Positions 48,745-62,052 of a stretch of 64,000 bases of DNA are shown here, in pieces; position 1 is the stretch's first letter; each line of letters begins with the position of its first letter. The stretch is from positions 60,272,842 through 60,336,841 of the forward strand of contig OX381710.1 in NCBI GenBank assembly GCA_947462335.1. Reading direction: 5' to 3'. The DNA is from Harmothoe impar. Its lineage: Eukaryota; Annelida; Polychaeta; Phyllodocida; Polynoidae. The position numbers and the translations under genes are program-made. Under the pieces are notes generated by a model. The model searched no databases. It had not been told where the DNA came from and worked only from the letters and a program-made list of their open reading frames with translations.

Positions 48745-49214
48745 CAATAAAAATCTTGAAAGGTGCAAATCTCAACTTCTAATCCACTTAGAGACACAAA
48801 TAAAAGGTCTAAAAGTAAATTTCTGTGGTCAGGGAATCCCATCAAGCCATCTAAAATCATGTATATGCCAGCCATTTTGCATTATATCCAAGATGGCTGC
48901 CGGAATTCAATAAAAATCATTAAAGGTGCATATCTCCGCATCTGATCAACTTAGAGATACAAACAAAAGGTCTAAAAGTATGTTTCTGTGGTCAAGGAAT
49001 CCAATCATGCTATCTAAAATCATGTATATGGCAGCCATTTTGAAATATATTCAAGATGGCTGCCGAAATTCAATAAAGAATCTTGAAAGGTGCATATCTC
49101 TGCTTCGAATCAACTTAGAGACACAAATAAAAGCTCTGAAAGTATATTTCTGTGGTCAGAGAATCCAATCATGCCATTTAAAATCATGTATATGGCAGCC
49201 ATTTTGAATTATTC
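48745..49214. repeat. ~164-bp tandem repeat, three units
   Basis: CTTAGAGAC/ATAC marks the period at 48788, 48951 and 49115. Each unit carries 'CAAGATGGCTGCC', 'TTCTGTGGTCAGGGAATCC' and 'ATCATGTATATGGCAGCCAT'. Confidence 0.75.
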
Positions 49215-50699
49215 ATCAGTTTGCACCATGTGTGCCAGATCTTCTATATGAGGCATACTGTAAAACAAAGTTATCACAGTGAAAGTCTTCATTTATTAAT
49301 GATGAGATGTAATTTGATCACATAGATGGAACCAAAATATAAGGACATACATGTGTTTGGATGCATTAACTCTTTCCTGCCTGCTATTGCATTAATGCAC
49401 TACCTGGTAAATAATGGCTAGTGCATTAATGCACTATAAGGAGGGCATTTTTGGTTATAAATGCTATTATCCTGAGCACCCTCAACAGATCTTTTGAACA
49501 CATATGTCCTGTTATTATGGTACCATATGAAAGGAAATTCTATACAGATTGCAAATCAGTCATTTGTAAACATGTATCACAAATACCAATTCCCATATTA
49601 ACGTGAATATAACCCTTTCTGAGTCTTGGGCCTTAATCTGCCGTTTTCTGGGGAGTTTACACTATCATAGAGCCAGCTGGAAAGAGTTAACAAGACACTC
49701 CTCCTTCTCCATCCCCTGAGTCCCCATAACTGGTATGTCCTTGTAGCTGTTCTCTGGTAAAATTGTATAAGATATTGTGTATTGTGGCAACTGTATCTCT
49801 GAGATTTGCAAAGAAGTGAGCTATCACAGGTGTATCTGATTAGCTTGGGAAAGAGAAACAATCTCAGCAACTGCTTTGGAGATCAGAGAGTTATCATTTT
49901 TGTTTGGCACTAAACATGCTCATTTATCTAAATAGAAAGCTACAATTGAGGATGTGGTAAACATCTGCTGCAGTCAAACAAGAAAGTATATTCATGTATA
50001 CATAGAGAGATCATAAATCAACAAGTTTGAGGAGTCATCCCTAACCAAGCCATACTGCACAGGATGTAGTTGAAGAGTATGAATCTGATTGGCATGTTTC
50101 CATATATTGACTTGTGGCATGCGACCCAAAATGCAGCACAGCCATCAAGACATACAGCATTTGCACTGTAATGCCTATCTGATATAGTGTATTCTTGAGG
50201 ACTGATTTAGATTTTGCCTCCGTCATATTTCCCAGATCATCAGGCATTATCTAGACTGGACTGTAGTATCAACTGATCAGCCATTAAATTCTTTGTGTCA
50301 TAATCCCATAAATTACAGTGAAGACTCACAGCACCTCACATGGATCATTTCAATGTCATAAACTATTGTGTCAGCAACCTTGAGAGTTGACTGAGAGTCC
50401 AGGTCTTACTCACATACAACTTTCTTGTATGCTTTAAAACCCTCTGAATGTCCTCTATAATGCACTTTTGCTATTGGAGGATCTATTGTGGATGGGGGCT
50501 GTAGTGGGCCAGTGTATTATGTTTTGGGAATTACCTGTAGCAGATTGTGTACCCTCCAACAGTTATCTCTGGCTCATTAATTAGTTCATATTCCATCCTT
50601 AAATCTGTCGCCATGACAAATAATCTCACTATATATGTCTTATGTTTATTCAAGTCTTACATTTACGCGATTTGTAAAACAGTGTAGACTTTTAGCAAA

Positions 50700-51190
50700 T
50701 TTTTGGGTTATATCATCAATTATTCAAAATGGTTGCCATATACATGATTTTAAATGGCATGATTGGATTCCCTGACCACAGAAATATACTTCCAGAGCTT
50801 TTATTTGTGTCTCTAAGTTGATTCGAAGTAGAGATATGTACCTTTTAAGATTCTTTATTGAATTTAGGCAGCCATCTTGAATATGTTTCAAAATGGCTGC
50901 CATATACATGATTTTAGATGGCATGATTTGATTCCCTGACCACAGAAACATACTTTTGAACCTTTCATTTGTATCTCTAAGTTGATTAGAAGCAGAGATA
51001 TGCACTTTTTATGATTTTTATTGAATTCAGGCAGCCATCTTGGATAAAATTCAAATTGGCTGTCATACATGATTTTAGATGACATGATTGGATTCCATAG
51101 TAATGTACTTTTAGACCTTTTATTTGTGTCTCTAAGTAGATAAGAAGTTGAGATTTTTCAAATTTTTTATTGAATTGTGGTGGCCATCTT
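50700..51190. repeat. inverted counterpart of the ~164-bp repeat, three units
   Basis: CTCTAAGTTGATT marks the period at 50811, 50975 and 51130. It is the same family as 48745-49214 in opposite orientation. The spacing of the last unit is about 9 bp shorter. Confidence 0.75.
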
Positions 51191-51334
51191 GAATATCTCA
51201 GTTTCCCCAAAGCCATCACAAATACATCACGCAGGAAATGGTCACCCAAACCCCCAAGATGAAGAATCAGCAGAGAAAAAAACTATATCGGAGAATTCCG
51301 AGTCAGGCCCCAAATCCTTGTTCCACCACCGGAC

Positions 51335-52619
51335 CATAAATCTGCATGTACCATGCAGCCTTTCTATTTCACATTATTTCCTGACTATGAATATCGTAGT
51401 AGCTCTGTGTAAACCCTAAAATTGACCTAAAAATATGAAAAATATGAAAATTTCTTCTAAATTGCTTGAAAAATGTAGGGTCGGTCCTGTTTTGATAGCG
51501 GGTCCGTTGGGTGACCTGAGGCAAACCTTTTTTGGGGGGGTCTTAAATTAAATTGTGTGGAGATCAAGGCCGTGAATGGTCAAAATTCAAGACCGCGGCA
51601 CACAGATAAGAAAAAGAGCGGCCATATGTCCAGCATTAGTCAGGGTCACAGTTTGTCTCTGATGAAGGGAGTCTGACTGTCTTCTCCTGGGGAGCTAACT
51701 GCAGTTGAACATCGAAAACGTCAAAATTGGCCCTTATCTCTGCTGTAACTGAAGTCCACTTCACTTGAAGTCATGGAATGGCTCATATTTGATGTGAGCC
51801 TAATCTAGAGATGACACCATCCCTGCTAAACTCGCACACCACCTTGACAGCCCATCCCCTTGGAGTGGCAGTAGGGATTGGCAGGTAGGCCGTCCTTCTT
51901 GGAGGAGGGTCTTTATTTCCCCCAGAGGTATGGATTGATAACGGCAATTGCCCCAAAAACAATGATGATGGAGTCCCCCCCCCCTCCGGAGAGACCCCCC
52001 CCCCCCCCCGGAGAGCCCCTAGAGCAGGGCACTATAGAAACAGTAACTCAAGAAGAAGACAGTATTAGCAAAACCGACTTTGACTTTCACGTATCTCGTT
52101 GAGATTTTTTTCCCGTATCATTCTGAGGCATTACAGGATTGCTGGAGATTACCTGGGGAAATGTACCACTGTGTAGAGAATGCTATGCTAGCTACCTGCG
52201 TGTAGTAGTATAGGCCTATACATGCAGGTGAAGGTAAAGATACTGCCTGGCAATCATCCAGGTGACGCCTCTGTTTTGCACTGTGTTTTACATGATGCAG
52301 GTCGCCACCTATGGCTGCACACCAGACCTGAGGGGGGTTCATTAGGCCAGGGAGGCGCACGCTTTTGGCGAGCTGCGTGCGCTATTTGGCATACCTCCAC
52401 CGTTGCAGGTACACCTAGGCGCGCCCAATATTGCCTAATTAACTCACGGCTGTGCATCAGATTTTGGCCAAGCCTGGCACACAGAACAGATTTGCCTCTA
52501 TAAGTGACTCTCTCCAATGTAGCCATCATACTGTAATTCCAATTAAAGTAATATGTCTGAGTATTGGAGAGTACGGCCTCCTCGCTGCCGTGGTGCAACT
52601 GTGTCAGCGCAGCTGCATA
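51335..52619. other. stretch without a supported gene
   Basis: It holds short C-rich runs near 51970-52010. Small open stretches on both strands show no domain. Confidence 0.4.
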
Positions 52620-53540
52620 TGTGGACTACTGGCAACTAATACATGCCTTAGCAACAGCTAATAAGCGTTTATTATGCCACAGCTAGTAAGCCCTGCAATA
52701 GCTGCCCCTAATAGTCAGTGCAGCCCTGAATTTTGTAGCTTCTAATAAGAGCTTACTAGCCACTGCAAAACCAACAGTTATTAGCCTTAAGCATCAGTGG
52801 TCTGGTCAATTCAATAGCTTTTGAACTCATCCCATCTCACTCACCATGCGATTTTCATTGATCGGAAAAAACATTTTGTTTATCCAGTATTTGAAGAATG
52901 ATGTCACATGCATTGATTCTATTGGATTGATCAGGGATGTCTAGGTCTGTGGAAATTGCTATGCATAACATAGGGTTTGCAGCCCTGTGTGGATATTCAA
53001 GGAGAATCACCAATCAACCCAAATATGGAGGAATATCCTGCTATTAATAGTCAGTGCTTCAGCATCTGTGCATCTGCATCTACTAATAGGAGTTGCTATA
53101 CATACTACTATGTACTGCAAATTAAGCCCTTATTTAGCTGTGTCATGCAACAGCTAGTAATCCCTATGCAGATACTAGTGGGCCTTGCATTAGTATCCCT
53201 CAATAGTCAGTGCATCTGTAGCCCTGCATTTGCAACTACTAATAAGAGATGCTATGCACCATTTACTAGCCACTGCAAATGCACCTGCTACTAGGCACTG
53301 CAAGCAGCTAGTAATAAGGGCAGTACGGGCAGCACCTATTACTAGGCTGATATGGCACTATATGTATGTTTTGCAGCCCTGCAAAAGCAACCCATACTAG
53401 ATGCTGCCCGTGCAGCACTGGTAAAGCACTGCAAAGCAGCTACTAATAAGGACATCACAGGCAGCACCTACTAGTATGCTAACTAGGGACTAGATATGCA
53501 GCTCTGCAGTTGCAGCTACTACTAAGAACCACCTCTGGTG
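52620..53540. repeat. irregular repeat field of CTACTAATAAG / CAGCTAGTAATAAG words
   Basis: The words TACTAATAAG, GCTAGTAATAAGG, AATAGTCAGTGCA and GCAGCCCTGCA return many times in changing order and spacing. It reads like a very old or scrambled tandem array. No coding sequence. Confidence 0.5.
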
Positions 53541-54003
53541 TGCAGTAGTCTACATGTCCAGGTGTAGTTTTAGCAGACCCCCTGTTCCTACTGTGGGATC
53601 TGGTGGATACCGTATGCAATTATGCCTACTGAAGGTCTTTATCATCTCAATCCTAACAATGTTGTGCTTGTTATGGCCACTGAATTACCTGTTGTCACAA
53701 GTCATCAAGGCAGACTTGAGAGATTCAAGCTGTTGGGGGGGGGGGGGCATAATCCTACGTGTAGTCTATGAAACTCCTATACTACCAATAACATGCTCTT
53801 TGATAAACAGGCACACAGACAAACACTCAAACATACACCTCCCTTATATAACTTTAACAATATTCGCATCAATGCCATGAAGTGAGGGAATTTGTCGAGA
53901 GTGTCGAGGGAAGGGTAGAAATATAGGGAGACCTATGCATGTGCTGGGGGTGTTGAATAAAACACTTAATAATGATGAGGTTTGTGGTATACACCACGCG
54001 TGT

Positions 54004-54004
54004 G

Positions 54005-54037
<33 letters not shown>
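54004..54037. repeat. (AGT)n microsatellite
   Basis: About eleven perfect units of a trinucleotide repeat, followed by CTGCTGCC-rich DNA. Confidence 0.85.
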
Positions 54038-54039
<2 letters not shown>

Positions 54040-57000
54040 CTGCTCCCTGGGGCTGCTGCCGGGGGCTGCTGCCATACCCATGCTGGTGTGCTGGACGCAG
54101 CGAGGAAGCGGGGGGGGTCTCTCCAGGCTAATTATAATGTAAAATAACCATTGTGTACCCAAAATTACAGACCGATACCGGAAGCACAAATAACCGATAT
54201 ATCAATGGCAATTAGTATGCAATTAAAACTGTCCTAAATGATAAGAGACCAAAAAGTGAGGCAACAGACTTATCAAAGACTGATTAATCAAGGTCTTACT
54301 GTAAGGACCTGGAAATGATCTTTTACCACTAACCACTTTAGGAGGTAGAGATGCTGTATTTCAATTCTGCCACAATATCTACCCTGTGTTGTCCCATAAT
54401 CTGGTGGAATGCATGTCCTTGTCGGTGTGAGACAATAACAATATAGTATCTGCAACTAACCAGGAACTTATTTGGAGGAAAGTTTGACAGTGCCAACAAG
54501 CACACATCGCGGTGGGTTAGGACCAACTTAGGTCACTGACTAGAATTGGGAACAAGTGCAATTTGTGATGTATGGTTGGTGACATCTGGTTCACTATAGG
54601 TTATTTTGCCAAAAGTGTCAGATTCTGTCCAGCTTGTTAAAAGATATTTAAGGCAATACCTCTATTTTCAGATCATATGCTGATGGAAGCTATGCCTCTA
54701 TCATCATATACACGAAATTGTTGACTTAAACTAATTAACAATTGATTCAGCGTGTTCACCAAGGCCATTCCTCTTTGCCTACATTTGCACTTCATTCTGA
54801 TTCTGGTTGTTTTGATCGTAGTTGATGTTATTACCCAATATGGCCAATGTGTTAAATAGAATTACAATTTTATTCTATCCATTATTGATCCACTGTGAAA
54901 GACCATTAGTTCAATGAATGAACACCTCAGGGTCAACAAAATTGCTATGTGAGGTTTTTCAATGGTTTTCACCTCTTTGGTACATGCACATTTCAGAAAA
55001 AAATAGTTGTCAGAAATCCTCCTTGGGGAAGTGCCTCAAAACCAATATGGCTGCCTTTATAATGTCTCTCAATGTTTAAGTGTCCTATATTTGGTTCTAA
55101 TTAAGTTATTTGCTTGCGTGATGTGTCAATTGACATCAGCTTGAAATTATACAGACATTAGAATTATTTCCCAAGGTCAAGGTCATATGGTCACATGGTC
55201 ATATAGCGATTAGGCAGCCACAATCAGTGAAAGTACCAATTCTCAGACAAAGAACTTATTGTCATCTAGGCTGACAGGAAATGTAGTCTATAACTATATT
55301 TAGTGAATTATTAACATATTGATATCTGCTGGGTGATGGGGATAGTGATAAAGAAGTCCCTTTAGAAGGTTATTTAGAAGGTCTGTCTGGAAACTATAAT
55401 GGCAACCACATGTAAGCTATAATGTGGAATTATTAACAGCATTAGAATGGTAAATGAGTAAATAGATAGCAGATGCATGAGACAAATACATCCGTTTTAC
55501 AAAATACCAAGGTCAAGGTCACCTGCATATTGCAGAAGAACTTTCTAGTCTGGCAGAAAACAAAGGCTAATCCAAAGTCTGATAATGTTTTCTCCCTTGA
55601 TTATTCATCTATAGGGTCTGTATGAACATTTCTAGTGCAGTATGGCGATGTCACCATTGAGCAGTTTGAATTATTCAAGATCGCTGCCAAAATGTCATAA
55701 ATTCTTGAAAATGTATATCGCTGGGTATATTCAAGATAGAAACATGATTTAAAGTTCCAAAATACATTTGTGGGGCCTAGGAATTCAAATTTATCATTTT
55801 TGAGAAGGTAGATGGCAGTCATCTTGAAATTTTAATGAGACCAATACCAGAATAATAGAATTCCTGTGAATATTCGATAGTGAATACCAATGCTAATTTC
55901 TTTTCTGAAATATACTCAATTCATTGAAATTTCATTAACATTTCATGGTGAAAAGTTTTTTGCATGACCTTGACCTTTGACCTCTGATTACAGAATGCCT
56001 CAGAATGGTACGGGCAAGCAATATCTGGCTTGCTGGCTCATGGACTATTTGGGTTCATGCAAGAATTTATGGCAAGAAACGAAAGTCAATTTCCTGGGCA
56101 TGTTCTCAAGAGTGTTTGTCCTTAGTAATGAATATCCGACTATTGGTAAAATTCAACCCAATGTATTCCCATGGTTGACCTTTGCAAATTATGACCTTGA
56201 CCTTGGCCAAGGTCATGTAACTACTCTTGTGGATGTTGACACCATAAAGATCAGTTGTCACACAAGATAAGAGATTCATGCTATTTTGATAACTGAGCAC
56301 TGCCCCATGAAGTAAGTTTGCTTATTTGACCTATTTTCAATGCGACCTTGACCGTTGCACTTATTTTTGACCTTTCTCCTACACCCAATTTATTCTATAC
56401 ACACCAGATTTGAATCCAGCATACCCAAATTAGGGTAAATTCACCTTCAAAGACACTATTGCATTCCAGTCCAAATCAATTTAAATATTGATATTTGGGC
56501 TTTTAGGACCCCCTACCAAAAGGATGATTTTTGAAAAATTATTTTCCCTGAAATATGTAGGTATTGAATAGTTGAAAATCATTAAGACCCTGTTTCTGTG
56601 ACTTCCTTTTCAACCAAGTCTTCATCATGTCTACTGTTGGCTTACTTCATTCAGACACGCAAGTCACTTTACAAACAGTTGTTTTAGGGGGTTTCCTGAG
56701 AATAATTTTTCAGGACTTCTTTTCCCTGAAATGTGTGGGTATTAAATAGCTGAGAATCATTGACAAACCGTTTGTGGGACTATTTCTCTCACCCTGAAGT
56801 CCTCATCGACTGGACTATAGGCATATTCCATTCAGATATCAGACTTACCTAGAAACTGCCTATTTTCGGGGGGTTCCCCAGGGAGAATTTTTGACAACTA
56901 TTTTTTTTGGGAAAGTAGACATATTATAGAGTCCAAAACCACTGGAAAATCCCACATAGCAATTTTGTTGACACTAGACTGCTTTTTTTATCTTCATTCA

Positions 57001-59660
57001 TTGGACTACATGGCTGGGCCTAATAGGTCTCCATTTCTGAGCTCTTATTGCCCATAGAGACAACATTTGGTTGTCACCCATTCCCCTATAGATATTATAC
57101 TGTTACAGTATTGGAACATATTAAGGTGGGATTTAGAATTTATAAAAGATTATGGCACACATCTCCTAAAATAATCAAAGTGGCAGTCACCTCTCTTTTC
57201 ATGGATGGTAAATCTGTATTTTCTGACCTCAGATAATTCGGAATGTTTCTTAACTTGAATCATATCTCCATACTGATTAGAACTAGAGATTTGCTATTGT
57301 TCAATATAAATAGCAGCATGTGCATAAACATCACTACCTTTAATTTTGATGAAATCTGGTATCCGGCATCTAATCAAATACCCAAAACTGCATTATGTTT
57401 GTCCCTTGCAAATACTTAAGTTTATATTACTGGTCTCACAAATGTAAAATCTCCATCCCAAATCTCATCCCTATGCTTATCGGCAACAAATCTGGAAAAT
57501 TCCCTCTTTTCTGGTAGTAATCTCAACAGTCCTCAGCAGTGGCCTCATTAAGAATTCAAAATGGCTGCCACTTATCTTGTCACATATAGTAAATTCAGAT
57601 TCTCTGACCTTAAAAACATATATTTTGAACCTTTAATTGTATCTCTATGTTGATTAGAACCAGAGATGTGTTATTTCATGCATTTTACCAACTTTTTGGT
57701 GGCCATTTTGAATTTTACGCTATCCTTTGAAACTTCAAAACTAAAAGATATGTTTTATTGGATAGATCTTTTCATGCTGATGTTAATAGAGTCATCATCT
57801 GTGTGTGAATATGATGATTTGTTCCAGTTTTATAGCAGTTTTCCGGTTTGACCTAGTTCAGTGGCGGCCATGTTGGATTTGGGGCACTTCCCCAGGCGGG
57901 ATCGCCGGAAACAATTTTTTTCTGGAAAGTACATATATCAAAGAGGTGAAAACCACTGAGAGACATTTTAATTGATTAATATCTCTCCTATAATACTGTA
58001 AAAGGAAAAATTGAAAAAAAATTGTCAAAATCTCCCAAATTTGTCAATTTGGTTACGAAAGTCACTTATCGCTATTGTAATTCTGTTCAATATTCATCAG
58101 AAAATTCTTAAATACACCCCACTATAGATGTTTTTGCCATAAATTTATACTGTATATTTTAATATATTCAAATAGCCAGACCTGTTTACAGTGATTTGGT
58201 GTCAAGTTTATTGGGTTTATACAATGTAGATTACAACTAGCAATAAATGCACAGGGAATGTGTATTGAGTCTTTCAGCAAATGTGGAGAAAAAGCCCCTC
58301 GTTTAGGCTGGTATATCTGAGAACGAGGTTTAACAGATTTTAAATTTGAAAAAATCAATAAAAATCAAGAAATAATAGTATCTTGATGAAATTAAAAGTA
58401 AAATTAAGCTTGTGATCTGATCTCCATGAATCTGGCAAAATCCTGAAATCTATTTTTGCGAGATATGACTGGTTAGGTGAAAACACATCACATATATTTC
58501 CTTTCTTTTACTGGACTACTAAAGGCGCAAATCTCGGTGCTCTTCCAGCAACAGTCAGAGTGGAGTCGGAACAGGTACTCAGCCCAATAAATAGGGGCAG
58601 TGGGGGTTTAATACACATGAGACTGGGAAATATTTTTTTAATCTACTCCAAACAGGACATCAGATTATATATTTTTCATTTTATTTATATGGAATACACA
58701 GGAAAATAGGTAATCTATTGACTATAAAACAGGAGGTATTCTGAAAGGTAAGGAAGTAAGCAAACAGGCAGTTTTACTGATTTCACTCCACTTTTTACCA
58801 TTGAGTAGCTAGGACAGCCAGGGACCGCATTCACTAACACAGTGGTAAAAGCTGACAGGTGCATGATGCCAACTTTTCTTTTTCAGAAAATCATAAAAAA
58901 TAATGTATTGACAGCAGATCAATAATAGCTACATATTTGGATTTCACTTGATCCCCATCATTTTTAGCTATCATACGATAAATTCTGACCTTTTTTAAAA
59001 ATAGTTTTGTCCTACCTACATTGAGCGATCTCAGTCCCCGTACTGGCATACTGGGACTGATATTCAGTCAAAGAACAGATCAGCCATCACCTGTGAGTAC
59101 ATATTACTACTTGCAGGCATCCAGCTGGGCACACAGTAAGATTAGAAAAGATTAGACAAAAATTTAGCTCCAATCCTTGGGGATATATGCGTAGAGCGTT
59201 GCACATCCTGCCGGGACATCCTGATCCTGAACTGTGCCACCCTGATGCTCAGAGGTGTAGGTGCGTGGACAGCATATGACTTATAATGTGCTGAATAAAA
59301 CATGCTCAGATGGCTTCATATATCATATTTTTTCTGGGTCAGCATACGTATCAGCAGATGTATCCTCCATCAACAAAAACTCATGCAAATAGACGTTCTG
59401 TTCCTACAACACCAACCCCAAACTTCAAAGCAAACCAAGATGACAGATGAAGGGCACATCAGTAGCACAACCACTGCATAGTCCTCATGGCCGCCCACAT
59501 TGGGGGCAGCCATCTTGTTTTACATGTGGGAGACCTCAAAGCGAGGTTTGACGAGACTTTGTATCCTATATCAAAGAGGCTATCTGAATGGCAGGGTGTG
59601 AGGCCTGATGCCTGCCTCAGTAGACAATGTAAGCAGGCAGCTGGACCCACTGGCACCCTG
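54040..59660. other. 5.6-kb AT-rich region without a gene
   Basis: It holds diverged single copies of the ~164-bp 'GGCTGCC' family (about 55640-55850, 57180-57320 and 57540-57720) and scattered AGGTCA-type words. All open stretches are short and unremarkable. No RNA gene was recognised. Confidence 0.45.
55965..55985. promoter_or_regulatory. three adjacent AGGTCA half-sites
   Basis: On the minus strand the order is AGGTCA-A-AGGTCA-AGGTCA. That contains a perfect direct repeat with 1-bp spacing, the shape bound by nuclear receptors. Similar words are scattered at 55180, 55510, 56205 and 56345, so it is more likely a genome-wide repeat word than a local switch. Confidence 0.25.
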
Positions 59661-59662
59661 TG

Positions 59663-62052
59663 GGGCCCTTATCCCTCAAACGAGCCCTTAACCCTCAAAC
59701 GAGTATCCGTTTGAGGGTTAAGGGCACACCACGGGCCCTTATCCCTCAAATATGGCGTTAAAGCACAAACGGCCTTATCCCTCAAAGGGCCTTATCCCTC
59801 AAACGGCCTTAACCCTCAAACGGCCTTAACCCTCAAACGGCCTTATCCCTCAAACAGCCTTAACCCTCAAACGGCCTTATCCTTCAAACGGCCTTAACCC
59901 TCAAACGACCTTATCCCCCAAACGGCTTTAACCACAACTCTTCCACCACATCATATATAGCGTTTGAGGGAAAAGGGCAAGTTGGTATTTTAGGCCACTT
60001 AGGTATTAAGGATCATTATATAGCGTTTGAGGGATAAGGGCAAGTTGATATTTTAGGCCGGTTAGGTACATAGGACTGTTATATAGCGTTTGAGGGATAA
60101 GGGCAAGTTGATATTTTAGGCCATTTAGTGTATGGGATCACTATATAGCTTTTGAGGGATAAGGGCAAATGGATAATTTAGGGTAGTTAGGTATATTGTA
60201 TCACTATATAGCGTTTGAGGGATAAGGGCAAGTTGATATTTTAGACCAGTTAGGTGTATAGGATCACCATATAGTGTTTGAGGCATAAGGGCAAGTTAAT
60301 ATGTTGGACTAGTTAGGAATATTAGAGCACTATATGGTGTTTGAGGGATAAGGGCAAGTTGATATTTTAGGCCAGTTAGGTGTATAGGATCACTATATAT
60401 AGTGTTTGAGGCATAGGGGCAAGTTAATATGTTGGACTAGTTAGGAATATTAGAGCACTATATGGTGTTTGAGGGATAAGGGCAGATTATTCTTTTAGTA
60501 CAAATAGGTATATTAGATGACTATGCAGTGTTTGAGGGATAAGGGCAAGTTGATATTTTAGGCCAGTTAGGTATATAGGATCATTATATATAGCGTTTGA
60601 GGGATAAGGGCAAGTTGATATTTTAGGTCACTTAGGTATATAGGATCATTATATATAGCATTTGAGGGATAAGGGCAAGTTGATAATTAAGACTAGTTAG
60701 GTATATTGTATCACTATATAGTGTTTGAGGCATAAGGGCAAGTTAATATGTTGGACTAGTTAGGAATATTAGAGCACTATATCGTGTTTGAGGGATAAGG
60801 GCAAGTTGATATTTTAGGCCAGTTAGGTATATAGGATCATATATAGCGTTTGAGGGATAAGGTCAAATGGATAATTTAGACTAGTTAGGTATATTGTATC
60901 ACTATATAGCGTTTGAGGGATAAGGGCAGGTTGATATTTCAGGTAAGCTATGTATATTAGACAACTATATAGGGTTTGAGGGATAAGGGCAAGCTGATGT
61001 TATATGCCAGTTAGGTATATAAGATCACTATATAGTGTTTGAGGGATAAGGGCAAGTTGATGTTTCAGGCAATTTAGGTATGTAGGATGACTAAATAGCG
61101 TTTGAGGGATAAGGGCAGGTTGATAATTCAGGTAAGGTAGGCATGTAGGATCACTATATAGTGTTTGAGGGATAAGGGCAGGTTAATATTTCAGGTAAGC
61201 TATGCATATTAGACAACTATATAGGGTTTGAGGGATAAGGGCAAGCTGATGTTATATGCCAGTTAGGTAGATAAGATCACTATATAGCGTTTGAAGGATA
61301 AGGGCAAGTTGATGTTTCAGGCAAGTTATGCATATTAGACGACTATTGGGTTTGAGGGATAAGGGCCCACTGATTCACAGGTGTTACTAGGTGTATAAGC
61401 CTACTATATATAATTTGAGGGATAAGGGCAAGTTGATATTTCAGGCAAGTTACATATTTAGGATCACTTTATAGGGTTTGAGGGATAAGGGCAGGTTGAT
61501 ATTTCAGGTAAGGTAGGCATATAGGATCACTATATAGCGTTTGAGGGATAAGGGCAAGTTGATGTTTCAGGCAATTTAGGTATGTAGGATCACTATATAG
61601 CGTTTGAGGGATAAGGGCAGGTTGATATTTTAGGTAAGGTAGGAATATAGGATTACTATATAGGTATACCTACCTTACCTGAAATATCAACCTGCCCTTA
61701 TCCCTCAAACGTTGTATAGTAAGCTTATACACCCAGTACCACCTGTGTATCAGTGCGCCCTTATCCCTCAAACCCTATAGTCATCTAATATCCATAACTT
61801 GCTTTAAACATCAACTTGCCCTTATCCCTCAAACGCTATATAGTTTGTGGGTTAAGGCTGTTTGAGGGATAAGGCCGTTTGTGGGATAAGGGCGTATGAG
61901 GGATAAGGCTGTTTGTGGGTTAAGGCCGTTTGAGGGATAAGGCCGTTTGTGCTTTAACGCCATATTTGAGGGATAAGGGCCCGTGGTGAGCCCTTATCCC
62001 TCAAACGGTTTCTCGTTTGAGGGTTAAGGGCTCGTTTGAGGGATAAGGGCCC
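59663..62052. mobile_element. foldback element 4, GGGCCCTTATCCCTCAAACG termini
   Basis: The left terminus GGGCCCTTATCCCTCAAACG and the next ~110 bp are repeated, inverted and nearly unchanged, at the right end (to 62052). Inside the left arm is an array of 17-bp CGGCCTTATCCCTCAAA units. Next comes a long array of ~63-bp units, each with TTTGAGGGATAAGGGCAAGT. At about 61612-61710 a 30-bp-armed inverted repeat turns the array over, so the whole element can fold back. There is no coding frame and no target duplication seen. Confidence 0.7.
59955..61665. repeat. ~63-bp tandem array, about two dozen units
   Basis: The units run TATATAGCGTTTGAGGGATA, then AGGGCAAGTTGATATTTTAG, then GCCAGTTAGGTATATAGGAT. 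Variant subtypes (for instance AGTTAATATGTTGGACTAG) recur in a pattern, which suggests multi-unit duplications. Confidence 0.8.

Larger units (their letters stand above)
47751..51334. mobile_element. foldback structure 3 with ~150-bp outer arms
   Basis: GTCCGGTGGTGGAACAAGG at 47751 is inverted at 51316-51334. The match continues for about 150 bp with few changes (47751-47902 against 51183-51334). Further in, three ~164-bp units on the left (48745-49214) face three inverted units on the right (50700-51190). Between them lie a LINE fragment (left) and about 1.5 kb of unique AT-rich DNA (49215-50690) without a gene. It could be a foldback transposon or a duplicated block that inverted. No target duplication is clear. 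Confidence 0.5.

Noticed and set aside
59663..62052. Telomere-like repeats (CCCTCAAACG resembles CCCTAA)
   Set aside because: Unit length (17 and 63 bp), inverted arrangement and matching terminal repeats indicate a foldback element, not a telomere or interstitial telomere array.
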